From positions 1-6,025 of the forward strand of contig DAIDTM010000535.1 in the NCBI GenBank assembly GCA_027457205.1: a stretch of 6,025 nucleotides of DNA. The letters run 5' to 3'. The position numbers and the translations under genes were made by a program. A model generated the notes under the pieces. That model ran no database searches. It saw only the letters and a list, made by a program, of their open reading frames with translations, and was not told the origin of the DNA. Below are positions 1-5,471 of the stretch, one piece after another; position 1 is the stretch's first letter, and the number at the start of each line of letters is the position of its first letter. This DNA is from Anaerolineae bacterium (GTDB lineage: Bacteria > Chloroflexota > Anaerolineae > UBA4142).

Positions 1-806
1 CTGTACATCTCGCGCAGCGCGCTGCCGTACTGCGGATGGCTCAAGCCGAGAATCGCGGGGAGTGATTTCTTTCGCGACAAAATGTCGGTCGCGGCGGACT
101 TGCCGGTCACCGTCGGTTCGCCCCAGATGCCGAGAATGTCGTCGGTGATCTGAAACGCCAGCCCGATATTCTCACCGAAACGCGCGAACGCGGCGATGAC
201 GGCTTGATCGCCGGTGCCCAGCATCGCGCCCATCCGCGTCGCGGCGGACATCAGCGCAGCGGTCTTGCCACGAATCATCCGCATATATTCTGCTTCCGTC
301 ACGTCGAGCCGCGCTTCAAATCCTAGATCGAGGAACTGCCCCTGACAGAGCGCCAGCGTTGCCTGATCGAAAACGGAACTGATCGCCGCGCATTTTTCGA
401 TGGGAAAGCCGCGCAGGCGGTCGAGCGCGAGCCGCGCCAGAACGAACATCCCATCGCCGGCGTTCAAACCCTGCGCCAAGCCCCAGACTTTCCACACTGC
501 CGCGCGCCCGCGCCGCTCGTCGCTCTGGTCTTCAATGTCATCGTGGATCAGCGAAAAGTTGTGCGCCAATTCAATCGCCGCGGCGACCGGCAGCGCGGGA
601 CGCCAGTCGCTTCCGACGGCTTCGCAGGCGCGCAGGCACAAGAGCGGGCGAAGCCGCTTGCCCGCCTCGATAGTGATCGCGTTAAAGTGCGTGTCGGTCC
701 AACCCATGTGATAGTGGAACATTCCGTAGTACGCGTCGTAAGCTGGATCGGGCGTGGCGACGAGCGTGCGCAGTTCGGCTTCTAAGGCGGCGAGATATTC
801 ATCCAT
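1..806 (-). CDS. Polyprenyl diphosphate synthase, probably geranylgeranyl diphosphate synthase (3' end outside window)
   Basis: This trans-isoprenyl diphosphate synthase would condense IPP with allylic diphosphates, probably to GGPP for membrane lipids, carotenoids or quinones. The 268 visible codons read without a stop from ATG at 806. An IPP-binding GKR lies at residues 49-51. The first Asp-rich motif is DDIED at 89-93 (LIHDDIED), followed by DERRG. The second is QITDDILGIWG at 219-229, followed by TGKS and TDI. The first motif lacks the two-residue insertion of type II bacterial enzymes, and Phe84 sits five residues before it. That is the chain-length determinant known from type I (archaeal) GGPP synthases, so a C20 product is inferred. 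The last position of the second DDxxD is Gly226, a variant I recall from related enzymes. About 55-70 C-terminal residues should lie beyond base 1. Its ATG overlaps the isomerase stop as TAATG, implying translational coupling. Family call is firm; the exact product length is inferred. Confidence 0.93.
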   Translation of the reverse strand, partial: MDEYLAALEAELRTLVATPDPAYDAYYGMFHYHMGWTDTHFNAITIEAGKRLRPLLCLRACEAVGSDWRPALPVAAAIELAHNFSLIHDDIEDQSDERRGRAAVWKVWGLAQGLNAGDGMFVLARLALDRLRGFPIEKCAAISSVFDQATLALCQGQFLDLGFEARLDVTEAEYMRMIRGKTAALMSAATRMGAMLGTGDQAVIAAFARFGENIGLAFQITDDILGIWGEPTVTGKSAATDILSRKKSLPAILGLSHPQYGSALREMY

Positions 807-1840
807 TAGATTTTTTCCAAATACTTTGTATTTTTCAGCGCGTCGAGATTTGCCGCGCCGATGCCGAACATCGCGACGCGCAATTCGGCTTGGATCAATC
901 GAATGCCTTCGATGGCAGCTTCCACGCAAATGTCGGCGAGTTTCAGCATCGGCGATGCGTAGCCGACGAGCGCCGCGCCAAGCGCGATGCACTTGGCGGC
1001 TTCGACGCCGTCGCGGATGCCGCCGCTCGCTATCAGCGGCAACGCCGGCGCGCCGCGCCGCGCACGTTCCAAACTCTCCGCCGTCGGGATGCCCCAGTCC
1101 CAAAACGCTTCCGCCAACTGGCGCAGCGATGCGGACGGCGCGCGCTGCGCCTCCACCGCCGCCCACGAGGTGCCGCCCGCGCCGGCGACATCGATTGCCG
1201 CGACGCCCGCGCCCGCGAGTTGCCGCGCGGCATCTTCGGAAATTCCAAAGCCGACTTCTTTGCCGATCACCGGCACCGGCAGCGCGCGGCATACCTTTTC
1301 GATCTTGATCAGCAAATCTTTCCAGTTGGTGTTGCCGCCCGACTGCACCGCTTCCTGAATCGCGTTGAGGTGCAGGATCAGCGCATCCGCGCCGATCATC
1401 TCGACCGCGCGGCGGCACTGATCGATCGAGTAGGTGTAGTTGAGTTGCACCGCGCCAAGATTCGCAAAGAGCAAAATGTCCGGCGCGACGCGGCGTACCT
1501 GATACGAGTACGCCAGCGATTCGTCTTCGATTGCGGCGCGCTGCGAGCCGAGTCCCATGGCGATGCCGGTCGCCTGCGCGGCGGCAGCCAACGTCTGGTT
1601 GATGCGGTCGGCTTGGTCTGCGCCGCCGGTCATCGACGAAATGAGGAACGGCGCGCGCAGTTTCTTTTTGAAGAAAACGCTCGCTAAATCAACTTCGTCG
1701 AGCGCGAGATTCGGCAGCGCCTGATGGATGAAGCGGTACCGCTCCAAGCCGTTGGTCGTTGCTCGAAACTGAACGTCTTCTTGCAGATTGATCCGCAAGT
1801 GTTCGAGTTTGCGGTTGCGATGAGTCGTGTCGTCCGGCAT
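806..1840 (-). CDS. fni: Isopentenyl-diphosphate delta-isomerase, type 2 (FMN-dependent)
   Basis: A cytosolic FMN- and NAD(P)H-requiring enzyme that interconverts IPP and DMAPP, the two C5 units of isoprenoid synthesis. The 344 residues match the usual family length of about 330-350. Family signatures appear in order: an N-terminal RKLEHLRINLQEDVQF-like segment (about 10-25), SSMTGG at 68-73, GLGSQR at 96-101, HLNAIQE at 157-163 (Gln/Glu of the Mg/diphosphate site), KEVGFGIS at 194-201, DVAGAGGTSW at 217-226 and the phosphate/FMN-binding SGGIRDG at 272-278. No type 1 (Nudix) feature is present. An AGGA at 1847-1850 lies 6 nt before the ATG and supports this start. The gene follows the transporter by 44 nt and its stop overlaps the start of the diphosphate synthase, so the three are read as one operon. 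Nothing appears broken or missing. Confidence 0.96.
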   Translation of the reverse strand: MPDDTTHRNRKLEHLRINLQEDVQFRATTNGLERYRFIHQALPNLALDEVDLASVFFKKKLRAPFLISSMTGGADQADRINQTLAAAAQATGIAMGLGSQRAAIEDESLAYSYQVRRVAPDILLFANLGAVQLNYTYSIDQCRRAVEMIGADALILHLNAIQEAVQSGGNTNWKDLLIKIEKVCRALPVPVIGKEVGFGISEDAARQLAGAGVAAIDVAGAGGTSWAAVEAQRAPSASLRQLAEAFWDWGIPTAESLERARRGAPALPLIASGGIRDGVEAAKCIALGAALVGYASPMLKLADICVEAAIEGIRLIQAELRVAMFGIGAANLDALKNTKYLEKI

Positions 1841-1884
1841 TCCTGTTCCTGTTGAACGCGCAACTTTTGGCGCGGTGCGGTGTT

Positions 1885-3099
1885 TTATTTTTCGACTTCA
1901 CGCGTCGGCAGCAGCAAGAGCGCGCCGGCGACGTAGGACGCTGCCATCACGTAAAAGCCCGCGTCGAAACCAAAGCGATCGATGACCCCGCCGAGCACCG
2001 AAGCCCAGAACGCGCCGACGCCGAACGCGATGGTAAAGTACAGCCCGAACGCAAGATCGCGGTCGAGGTGCTGCGTCGAATCGGCGAGAAAGGTTTGCAG
2101 CAGCGGGCTTTCGGCGTAGACCACAATGCCCATCGCGAGCAAGACCACCGGCAAGAGCCACGTCGCGCCGACGCGGGTCAAGATGATCGAGAGAATCGTG
2201 GACGCGGCGTAGATGAGCAGCAGCATCGTTTTTCTGCCGCGCTGGTCCGAAAGGCGGCCAAACATCAGCGGACCGGCGACGCTGCCGACCAACAGGATCG
2301 TGAAGAGTATGCCCGCGCGCGTCGCGTCGAGTTTCAGGCCTTCGTGCAGGTAGAGCGGCACGTAGGTGATGAGCACGCCCAAGCCGCGCCCACCCGCGGC
2401 AATCGTCGACGCGAGGAAGATGAAGAAGACGTTGCGGTTGGCGAGAATCGTCTTGATGTCGCGCAGCGAGCCGCGGGAATGCGGCGCGGCATTCTCGTCG
2501 TGCGTCGTGTTTTCGTTAGTGAGAAACAGCAGCGCGAGACCGATCAACGCGGCGACGGCGGCGAAGAACCAGAGCGTCACGCGCCACGAGTAATTCGCGA
2601 TCAAAAAAGTGCCGATGAGCGGCACCGCGACCGTGCCGATGTTTCCGCCGGACACGTGCGCCGAGAGCGCAAAGCCGCGCCGCTTGGTCTCAAAGTGATC
2701 GGACAGGATCGAATTGCCGACCGGGTGCTGCGGGCTGCCGCCGATGCGCGCGGTGAGGTTGCCGAGGAAAAATAAATTGAAATTCGTCGCGAACCCGGTC
2801 CCCGCCGCGCTGATCGCCATCACCAATTGTCCGCCGCCGAGCAGCACGCGCCGCGGGATGAATCGGCTGAGATAACTGAATGACATTTGGAGCAAGCCGC
2901 TCGTCGCGCTCGCGATGCCCACCATAAGTCCGATCTGGCTGTACGACAGTTTGAACTCGGCGACGACGAGCGGATAAATCAGCGGCATCAACGTCGAGTA
3001 CGCGTGGTTGACGGCGTGTGCGGCGCTGACGATGGTCAGGATCGAATTTGGTTTGGAGAATAAAGCCCCACGCGGTTTGGCGAGAGGAGGTGTGGTCAT
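1885..3099 (-). CDS. Major facilitator superfamily transporter, Fsr-like
   Basis: An inner-membrane secondary transporter of 404 residues with about twelve hydrophobic segments. A polar central linker lies at about 195-222 (NENTTHDENAAPHSRG) between two six-helix halves. The loop motif GRLSDQRGRK at 281-290 is the second-half copy of MFS motif A; the first-half copy is degenerate (SYLSRFIPRR, 75-84). The N-terminal AHAVNHAYSTLMPLIYPL (27-44) and IGGSPQHPVGNS (119-130) resemble the fosmidomycin-resistance/Fsr branch. That subgroup call comes from memory of the family and is less sure than MFS itself. Substrate is unknown. Longer starts at 3135 or 3108 are open in frame, but 3135 lies upstream of a TATAAT box and 3108 overlaps it. 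ATG 3099, seven bases past the box, is preferred and implies a leaderless message with no ribosome-binding site. It heads the isoprenoid operon, so it may handle an isoprenoid-related compound (inference). Confidence 0.88.
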   Translation of the reverse strand: MTTPPLAKPRGALFSKPNSILTIVSAAHAVNHAYSTLMPLIYPLVVAEFKLSYSQIGLMVGIASATSGLLQMSFSYLSRFIPRRVLLGGGQLVMAISAAGTGFATNFNLFFLGNLTARIGGSPQHPVGNSILSDHFETKRRGFALSAHVSGGNIGTVAVPLIGTFLIANYSWRVTLWFFAAVAALIGLALLFLTNENTTHDENAAPHSRGSLRDIKTILANRNVFFIFLASTIAAGGRGLGVLITYVPLYLHEGLKLDATRAGILFTILLVGSVAGPLMFGRLSDQRGRKTMLLLIYAASTILSIILTRVGATWLLPVVLLAMGIVVYAESPLLQTFLADSTQHLDRDLAFGLYFTIAFGVGAFWASVLGGVIDRFGFDAGFYVMAASYVAGALLLLPTREVEK

Positions 3100-3106
3100 C
3101 GCCGCC

Positions 3107-3115
3107 ATTATAACA
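3107..3115 (-). promoter_or_regulatory. Extended -10 promoter for the transporter-isomerase-synthase operon
   Basis: On the minus strand the sequence reads TGTTATAAT, a perfect TGnTATAAT extended -10 element. No good TTGACA lies at the proper distance, which is common for extended -10 promoters. Counting 7 nt past the box puts the start of transcription at about 3099-3100, on or next to the ATG of the transporter. The motif is seen directly; activity and the start point are inferred. Confidence 0.7.
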
Positions 3116-3126
3116 CAAGTAAGAGG

Positions 3127-3155
3127 TTGACGCACGACGCATTTCTGCGTATACT
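3127..3155 (+). promoter_or_regulatory. Sigma70-type promoter for acpP
   Basis: TTGACG (3127-3132) and TATACT (3150-3155) are separated by exactly 17 bp, close to the housekeeping consensus. The predicted start is near 3162, leaving a leader of about 50 nt before acpP. The -35 box lies in the upstream region of the divergent operon promoter. Inside the spacer, ACGCA (3137-3141) and TGCGT (3146-3150) form an inverted repeat, with another ACGCA at 3130-3134. These could be an operator, but no regulator is identifiable. A second TTGACG at 3164-3169 has no convincing -10 partner. Confidence 0.72.
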
Positions 3156-3212
3156 CTGAGCAATTGACGATCTTATCAATGTCCGTATTTCAAATTCTAA
3201 AGGGGGACCCCA

Positions 3213-3455
3213 ATGGCTGACAGTGAAGTTTTCACTCAAGTCAAAGCAATCATCGTCGACAAGCTGGGCGTGGATGAAAGCAAAGTGACGCCGCAGGCGC
3301 GCTTTCGCGAAGACCTGGAAGCCGATTCGCTCGATCTCGTCGAATTGATTATGGAATTCGAAGAGAAATTCGGCGGCGAGATTTCTGACGAAGAGGCGCA
3401 GAAGATCACGACCGTAGGCGATGCCGTCACGTACCTCGAAGCGCACAAAAAGTAA
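3213..3455 (+). CDS. acpP: Acyl carrier protein
   Basis: The small acidic carrier that holds growing acyl chains on 4'-phosphopantetheine during type II fatty acid synthesis in the cytosol. Its 80 residues match the normal length. The modification site is Ser39 in EADSLDLVEL (36-45), and the helix III region EISDEEAQKITTVGDAV (56-72) is near-identical to housekeeping ACPs. A strong AAAGGGGG Shine-Dalgarno stretch at 3199-3206 lies 6 nt before the ATG. It has its own promoter and a hairpin terminator, so it looks monocistronic. None of its usual fab neighbours (fabD, fabG, fabF) is in the window. The classical sequence argues for the general fatty-acid ACP rather than a polyketide or specialised carrier. 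Confidence 0.96.
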   Translation: MADSEVFTQVKAIIVDKLGVDESKVTPQARFREDLEADSLDLVELIMEFEEKFGGEISDEEAQKITTVGDAVTYLEAHKK

Positions 3456-3486
3456 GACGGCGCGCCGCGCACTAGTCAGCAACATC

Positions 3487-3523
3487 GTGGGGACGCACTC
3501 GTGCGTTCCCACTTTTCTTGTTT
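3487..3523 (+). terminator. Hairpin with T-rich tail after acpP
   Basis: GTGGGGACGCAC (3487-3498) pairs with GTGCGTTCCCAC (3501-3512), one G-T wobble in twelve positions. Because only 2 nt separate the arms, the innermost pair opens to a CTCG loop, leaving an 11-bp GC-rich stem. TTTTCTTGTTT follows at 3513-3523. It lies 31 nt after the acpP stop, which fits an intrinsic terminator with an interrupted T tract. The stem could also be a copy of a dispersed palindrome. Confidence 0.65.
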
Positions 3524-3552
3524 CAGAGTATTTGCGCAAGCAATCCATTTGT

Positions 3553-3624
3553 TCACCGCAGAGTCGCAGAGGACGCGGAGAAAAAATATAAAAATCCTCT
3601 GCGTGCTCCGCGTCTCGGCGGTGA
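3553..3624. repeat. 72-bp imperfect palindromic dispersed-type repeat
   Basis: The left arm (3553-3582) and right arm (3595-3624) are 30 nt each and match in 24 of 30 positions when one is reverse-complemented. The outer ends are TCACCGC and GCGGTGA. The arms are built from CGCAGAG/CTCTGCG-like blocks around a 12-nt AT-only centre (3583-3594). Elements starting TCACCGCAGAG with CTCTGCG blocks are known to recur in intergenic regions of many environmental bacteria. It carries no gene. Copy number in this genome cannot be seen from one window. Confidence 0.75.
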
Positions 3625-3661
3625 GATTGCAGCTGGACTGAGTATTGTTTGAGGAGCGATA

Positions 3662-4000
3662 ATGGACGCGCGGGGAACGCAGCGTTTGCTCGATAAGATT
3701 CAGGGAATGGCAGAGACCGCCGAGCACGTCGGCGCGCGGAATATCGAGATGATGCAGCGCGAGCCGCGCCTTTCGGACGCGGCGAAAGCGCGCCTCGCGC
3801 CGCTGTACGCCGAACACGCGCAGCGGCAGGTCAAACTCTACACCGCGCTGGGATTGGAAATCTGCCGCATTGTGCAGGACGAATTGGAAGACGAGCCGGC
3901 GCGCAGTCAGCTCGATCTGTTCCGCGCGCGCCTGGCGTCGATGAACGAACGCGCGGTTGCCGCGTTGCGCGATCTCGGCGCGGCGGCGAAGTTGGGATAA
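3662..4000 (+). CDS. Small helical protein of unknown function
   Basis: I do not recognise this 112-residue protein. It is supported as a real gene by a clear GAGGAG ribosome-binding site (3651-3656) 5 nt before the ATG, codon use like its neighbours, and tight coupling to the next gene. The sequence is charged, rich in Ala, Arg, Glu and Leu, and predicted almost wholly alpha-helical. Helices fall at about 4-32, 38-75 and 80-109, broken around the prolines at 35 and 79. It has no signal peptide or membrane segment, a single Cys (68) and no obvious catalytic motif, so it is probably a small soluble cytosolic helical bundle. The 5-nt gap to the Lon-domain gene suggests co-expression and possibly a shared role (inference). 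Confidence 0.8.
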   Translation: MDARGTQRLLDKIQGMAETAEHVGARNIEMMQREPRLSDAAKARLAPLYAEHAQRQVKLYTALGLEICRIVQDELEDEPARSQLDLFRARLASMNERAVAALRDLGAAAKLG

Positions 4001-4005
4001 TCAGA

Positions 4006-4683
4006 GTGAAGATACTCGAAAGCGATTTGCCGCTCTTTCCGTTGAATACGGTCTTGTTTCCGCAAGCGCGTCTGCCGCTGCAAATCTTCGAGCCACGCTA
4101 TCGCGAGATGATCGATCGCTGCCTGGCGGAAGACCTCGCGTTCGGCGTCGTGCTCATCAAAGAAGGCAATGAAGTCGGCGCGCCGGCGATACCGCACGAC
4201 ATCGGCACGATTGCGCGCATCATCGACGTGGCGCGGCTGGCGGATGGGCGGATGAACATCAACGTAGCGGGCATCACGCGGTTCAAGCTGCTGGAGCGCT
4301 CGACCGAGCGCGCGTACCTCACCGGACGCATCCAGTTGCTGCCGGACGAAGATGTCGATCTTGCCAAGACCGAGCGTACGGCGCGCCGCACGGCGCAATT
4401 GTTCAAAGAGTACGTCGCCGCGCTGCGCTCGCTTGCCGAGAGTGAGAACGACGAGGTAAAAGAAGAACTCCAATTGCCCAAAGACCCGACTGTGCTTTCC
4501 TATTCGATTGCCGCGAGTTTGCCGATCAGTCTGTCGGACAAGCAGACGCTGCTGGCTACGCCCATGACGATTCAGCGTCTGCGCCGCGAGGCGGCGTTCC
4601 TGGAACGCGAATTGCAATTGCTGCGATTGGTCTCGGAGAAGAGCGACCAAATTCGCGACCAGGGTTCATTTTCCCTGAACTAA
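4006..4683 (+). CDS. Stand-alone Lon N-terminal (substrate-binding) domain protein
   Basis: A 225-residue protein equivalent to the N-terminal substrate-recognition domain of Lon protease, without the AAA+ ATPase or the Ser-Lys protease domain. The signature is LPLFPLNTVLFPQARLPLQI at 8-27, then FEPRYREMI (28-36) and FGVVLIKEG (46-54), a beta-rich half. A helical half follows, with NINVAGITRFKL (84-95) and a long C-terminal helix at about 188-215. The length fits the bacterial single-domain family of about 200-220 residues, whose function is poorly defined; binding of unfolded or regulatory proteins is inferred from Lon. The start is GTG at 4006 with only a weak upstream purine stretch, so coupling to the preceding gene 5 nt away is likely. 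It cannot itself be a protease. The domain call is firm and the role open. Confidence 0.9.
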   Translation: MKILESDLPLFPLNTVLFPQARLPLQIFEPRYREMIDRCLAEDLAFGVVLIKEGNEVGAPAIPHDIGTIARIIDVARLADGRMNINVAGITRFKLLERSTERAYLTGRIQLLPDEDVDLAKTERTARRTAQLFKEYVAALRSLAESENDEVKEELQLPKDPTVLSYSIAASLPISLSDKQTLLATPMTIQRLRREAAFLERELQLLRLVSEKSDQIRDQGSFSLN

Positions 4684-4753
4684 GACGGAGGACGGATGAC
4701 GGACGACGAAGAGCATTCCTCCGTCTTCCGTCTTTCGTCTTCGGTCTTCCGTC
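4684..4753. repeat. Opposed heptamer arrays forming a 70-bp inverted repeat
   Basis: Four tandem heptamers of the form GACGGAN run from 4684 to 4711 (GACGGAG, GACGGAT, GACGGAC, GACGAAG). After a 7-nt spacer (4712-4718), five heptamers in the opposite orientation follow at 4719-4753 (CTCCGTC, TTCCGTC, TTTCGTC, TTCGGTC, TTCCGTC). The whole element is ten units of seven bases and fills most of the spacer between the Lon-domain gene and mobA. The transcript could fold into an imperfect hairpin, so it may attenuate or terminate, but no T tract follows. Confidence 0.8.
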
Positions 4754-4766
4754 GAATGATGTTTTT

Positions 4767-5471
4767 ATGAGTGACGATTCTCTGCCGCGCGTGAGTGGAA
4801 TCATCCTGGCAGGCGGCGCAAGCCGGCGGATGGGACGCGATAAAGCGTTCATCGAATTCGAAGGCGCGCCGCTGATCGCGCGCGTGATCGAACGCATGCA
4901 GACGCTGTCCGCCGAAATTATTCTGGTCGCGAACGATACCGACGTGTACGCGCGCTTCGGTCTCCGTGTGGTCAACGACGTGGTTCCAGGCAAGGGTTCG
5001 CTCGGCGGAATCTTCTCCGGCTTGCAAGCCGCGCGCGAACCCTACGCGCTGGCGGTCGCGTGCGATATGCCGTTTCTCAATCCCGCGCTGCTGCGTTATC
5101 TGATTTCGCTCGCGTCTCACTTCGATGTCGTCATCCCGCGCGCGCAAGACCCCTCGGGCAAGACGCCGCGCTCGTCGCGCGGTCACAAACCCGCCGGCGA
5201 CAAAGCGCCGCGCCGCGCCGACCAGCCCATCGCCAAAGAAAGCAATCTGCATCCGATGCACGCCGTCTATTCCAAGAATTGTCTACCCGCAATCGAGGCG
5301 CGTTTGCGCGCGAATGACCTACGGGTCATCGGCTTTCACGATGCGGTGCGCGTCCGCGTCGTCGAGACGGACGAGATCGACCGCTTCGATCCGCAGCATC
5401 TCTCCTTCTTCAATGCCAATACGCCGGAAGACCTGGCAGCCGCGTCGTCTCTTGGTCACGTAGTCAAATAG
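4767..5471 (+). CDS. mobA: Molybdenum cofactor guanylyltransferase
   Basis: Transfers GMP from GTP to Mo-molybdopterin to form the MGD cofactor used by DMSO-reductase-family enzymes such as formate dehydrogenase. Cytosolic. The nucleotide-binding signature is ILAGGASRRMGRDK (13-26), followed by a Rossmann-like core with GSLGGIFSGL (78-87), the metal-site ACDMPFL (98-104) and the C-terminal FFNANTPEDL (214-223). The 234 residues exceed the usual length of about 190-210 because of a basic, proline-rich insertion at about 126-160, between VVIPR and the conserved HPMHAVYS. No Shine-Dalgarno is visible before ATG 4767; an in-frame GTG at 4791 is a possible alternative start. A tiny ORF of four codons (4756-4770) ends in a TGA overlapping the ATG. 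The last residues (about 227-234) are encoded by a palindrome arm. fdhD follows 44 nt downstream and supports a shared role in formate dehydrogenase maturation. MobA identity is firm; the closest alternative is a related Mo-cofactor nucleotidyltransferase. Confidence 0.93.
   Translation: MSDDSLPRVSGIILAGGASRRMGRDKAFIEFEGAPLIARVIERMQTLSAEIILVANDTDVYARFGLRVVNDVVPGKGSLGGIFSGLQAAREPYALAVACDMPFLNPALLRYLISLASHFDVVIPRAQDPSGKTPRSSRGHKPAGDKAPRRADQPIAKESNLHPMHAVYSKNCLPAIEARLRANDLRVIGFHDAVRVRVVETDEIDRFDPQHLSFFNANTPEDLAAASSLGHVVK

Noticed and set aside
754..1687. Plus-strand open frames opposite the IPP isomerase
   Set aside because: Products are Arg/Ala-rich without recognisable domains, while the minus strand carries every type 2 isomerase signature.
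1852..2775. Long plus-strand open frame (307 codons) opposite the transporter gene
   Set aside because: Its product is a run of Arg, Glu, Asp, Gln and His with no motifs, typical of the antisense of a GC-rich membrane protein gene. The opposite strand encodes a coherent MFS protein.
3108..3548. Minus-strand open frame across acpP and its upstream spacer
   Set aside because: It is antisense to a near-canonical ACP and crosses both promoters and the terminator hairpin; no motif supports it.
3564..3592. Possible promoter for the 112-residue gene using TATAAA in the core of the 72-bp repeat
   Set aside because: The -10-like TATAAA (3587-3592) has only TCGCAG at the matching -35 position, and AT-only cores give such matches by chance.
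3487..3624. Short CRISPR-like array
   Set aside because: The two structures are single palindromes of different sequence; there are no repeated units separated by spacers of regular length and no cas genes.
3907..4650. Minus-strand open frame (247 codons) opposite the Lon-domain gene
   Set aside because: It has no motifs and an Arg/Gln-rich composition, and it runs across two real plus-strand genes that have a ribosome-binding site and known domains.
4680..5261. Minus-strand open frame opposite mobA that reads into the heptamer repeats
   Set aside because: The part over the repeats encodes low-complexity Arg/Lys/Glu repeats and the rest is antisense to clear MobA motifs.
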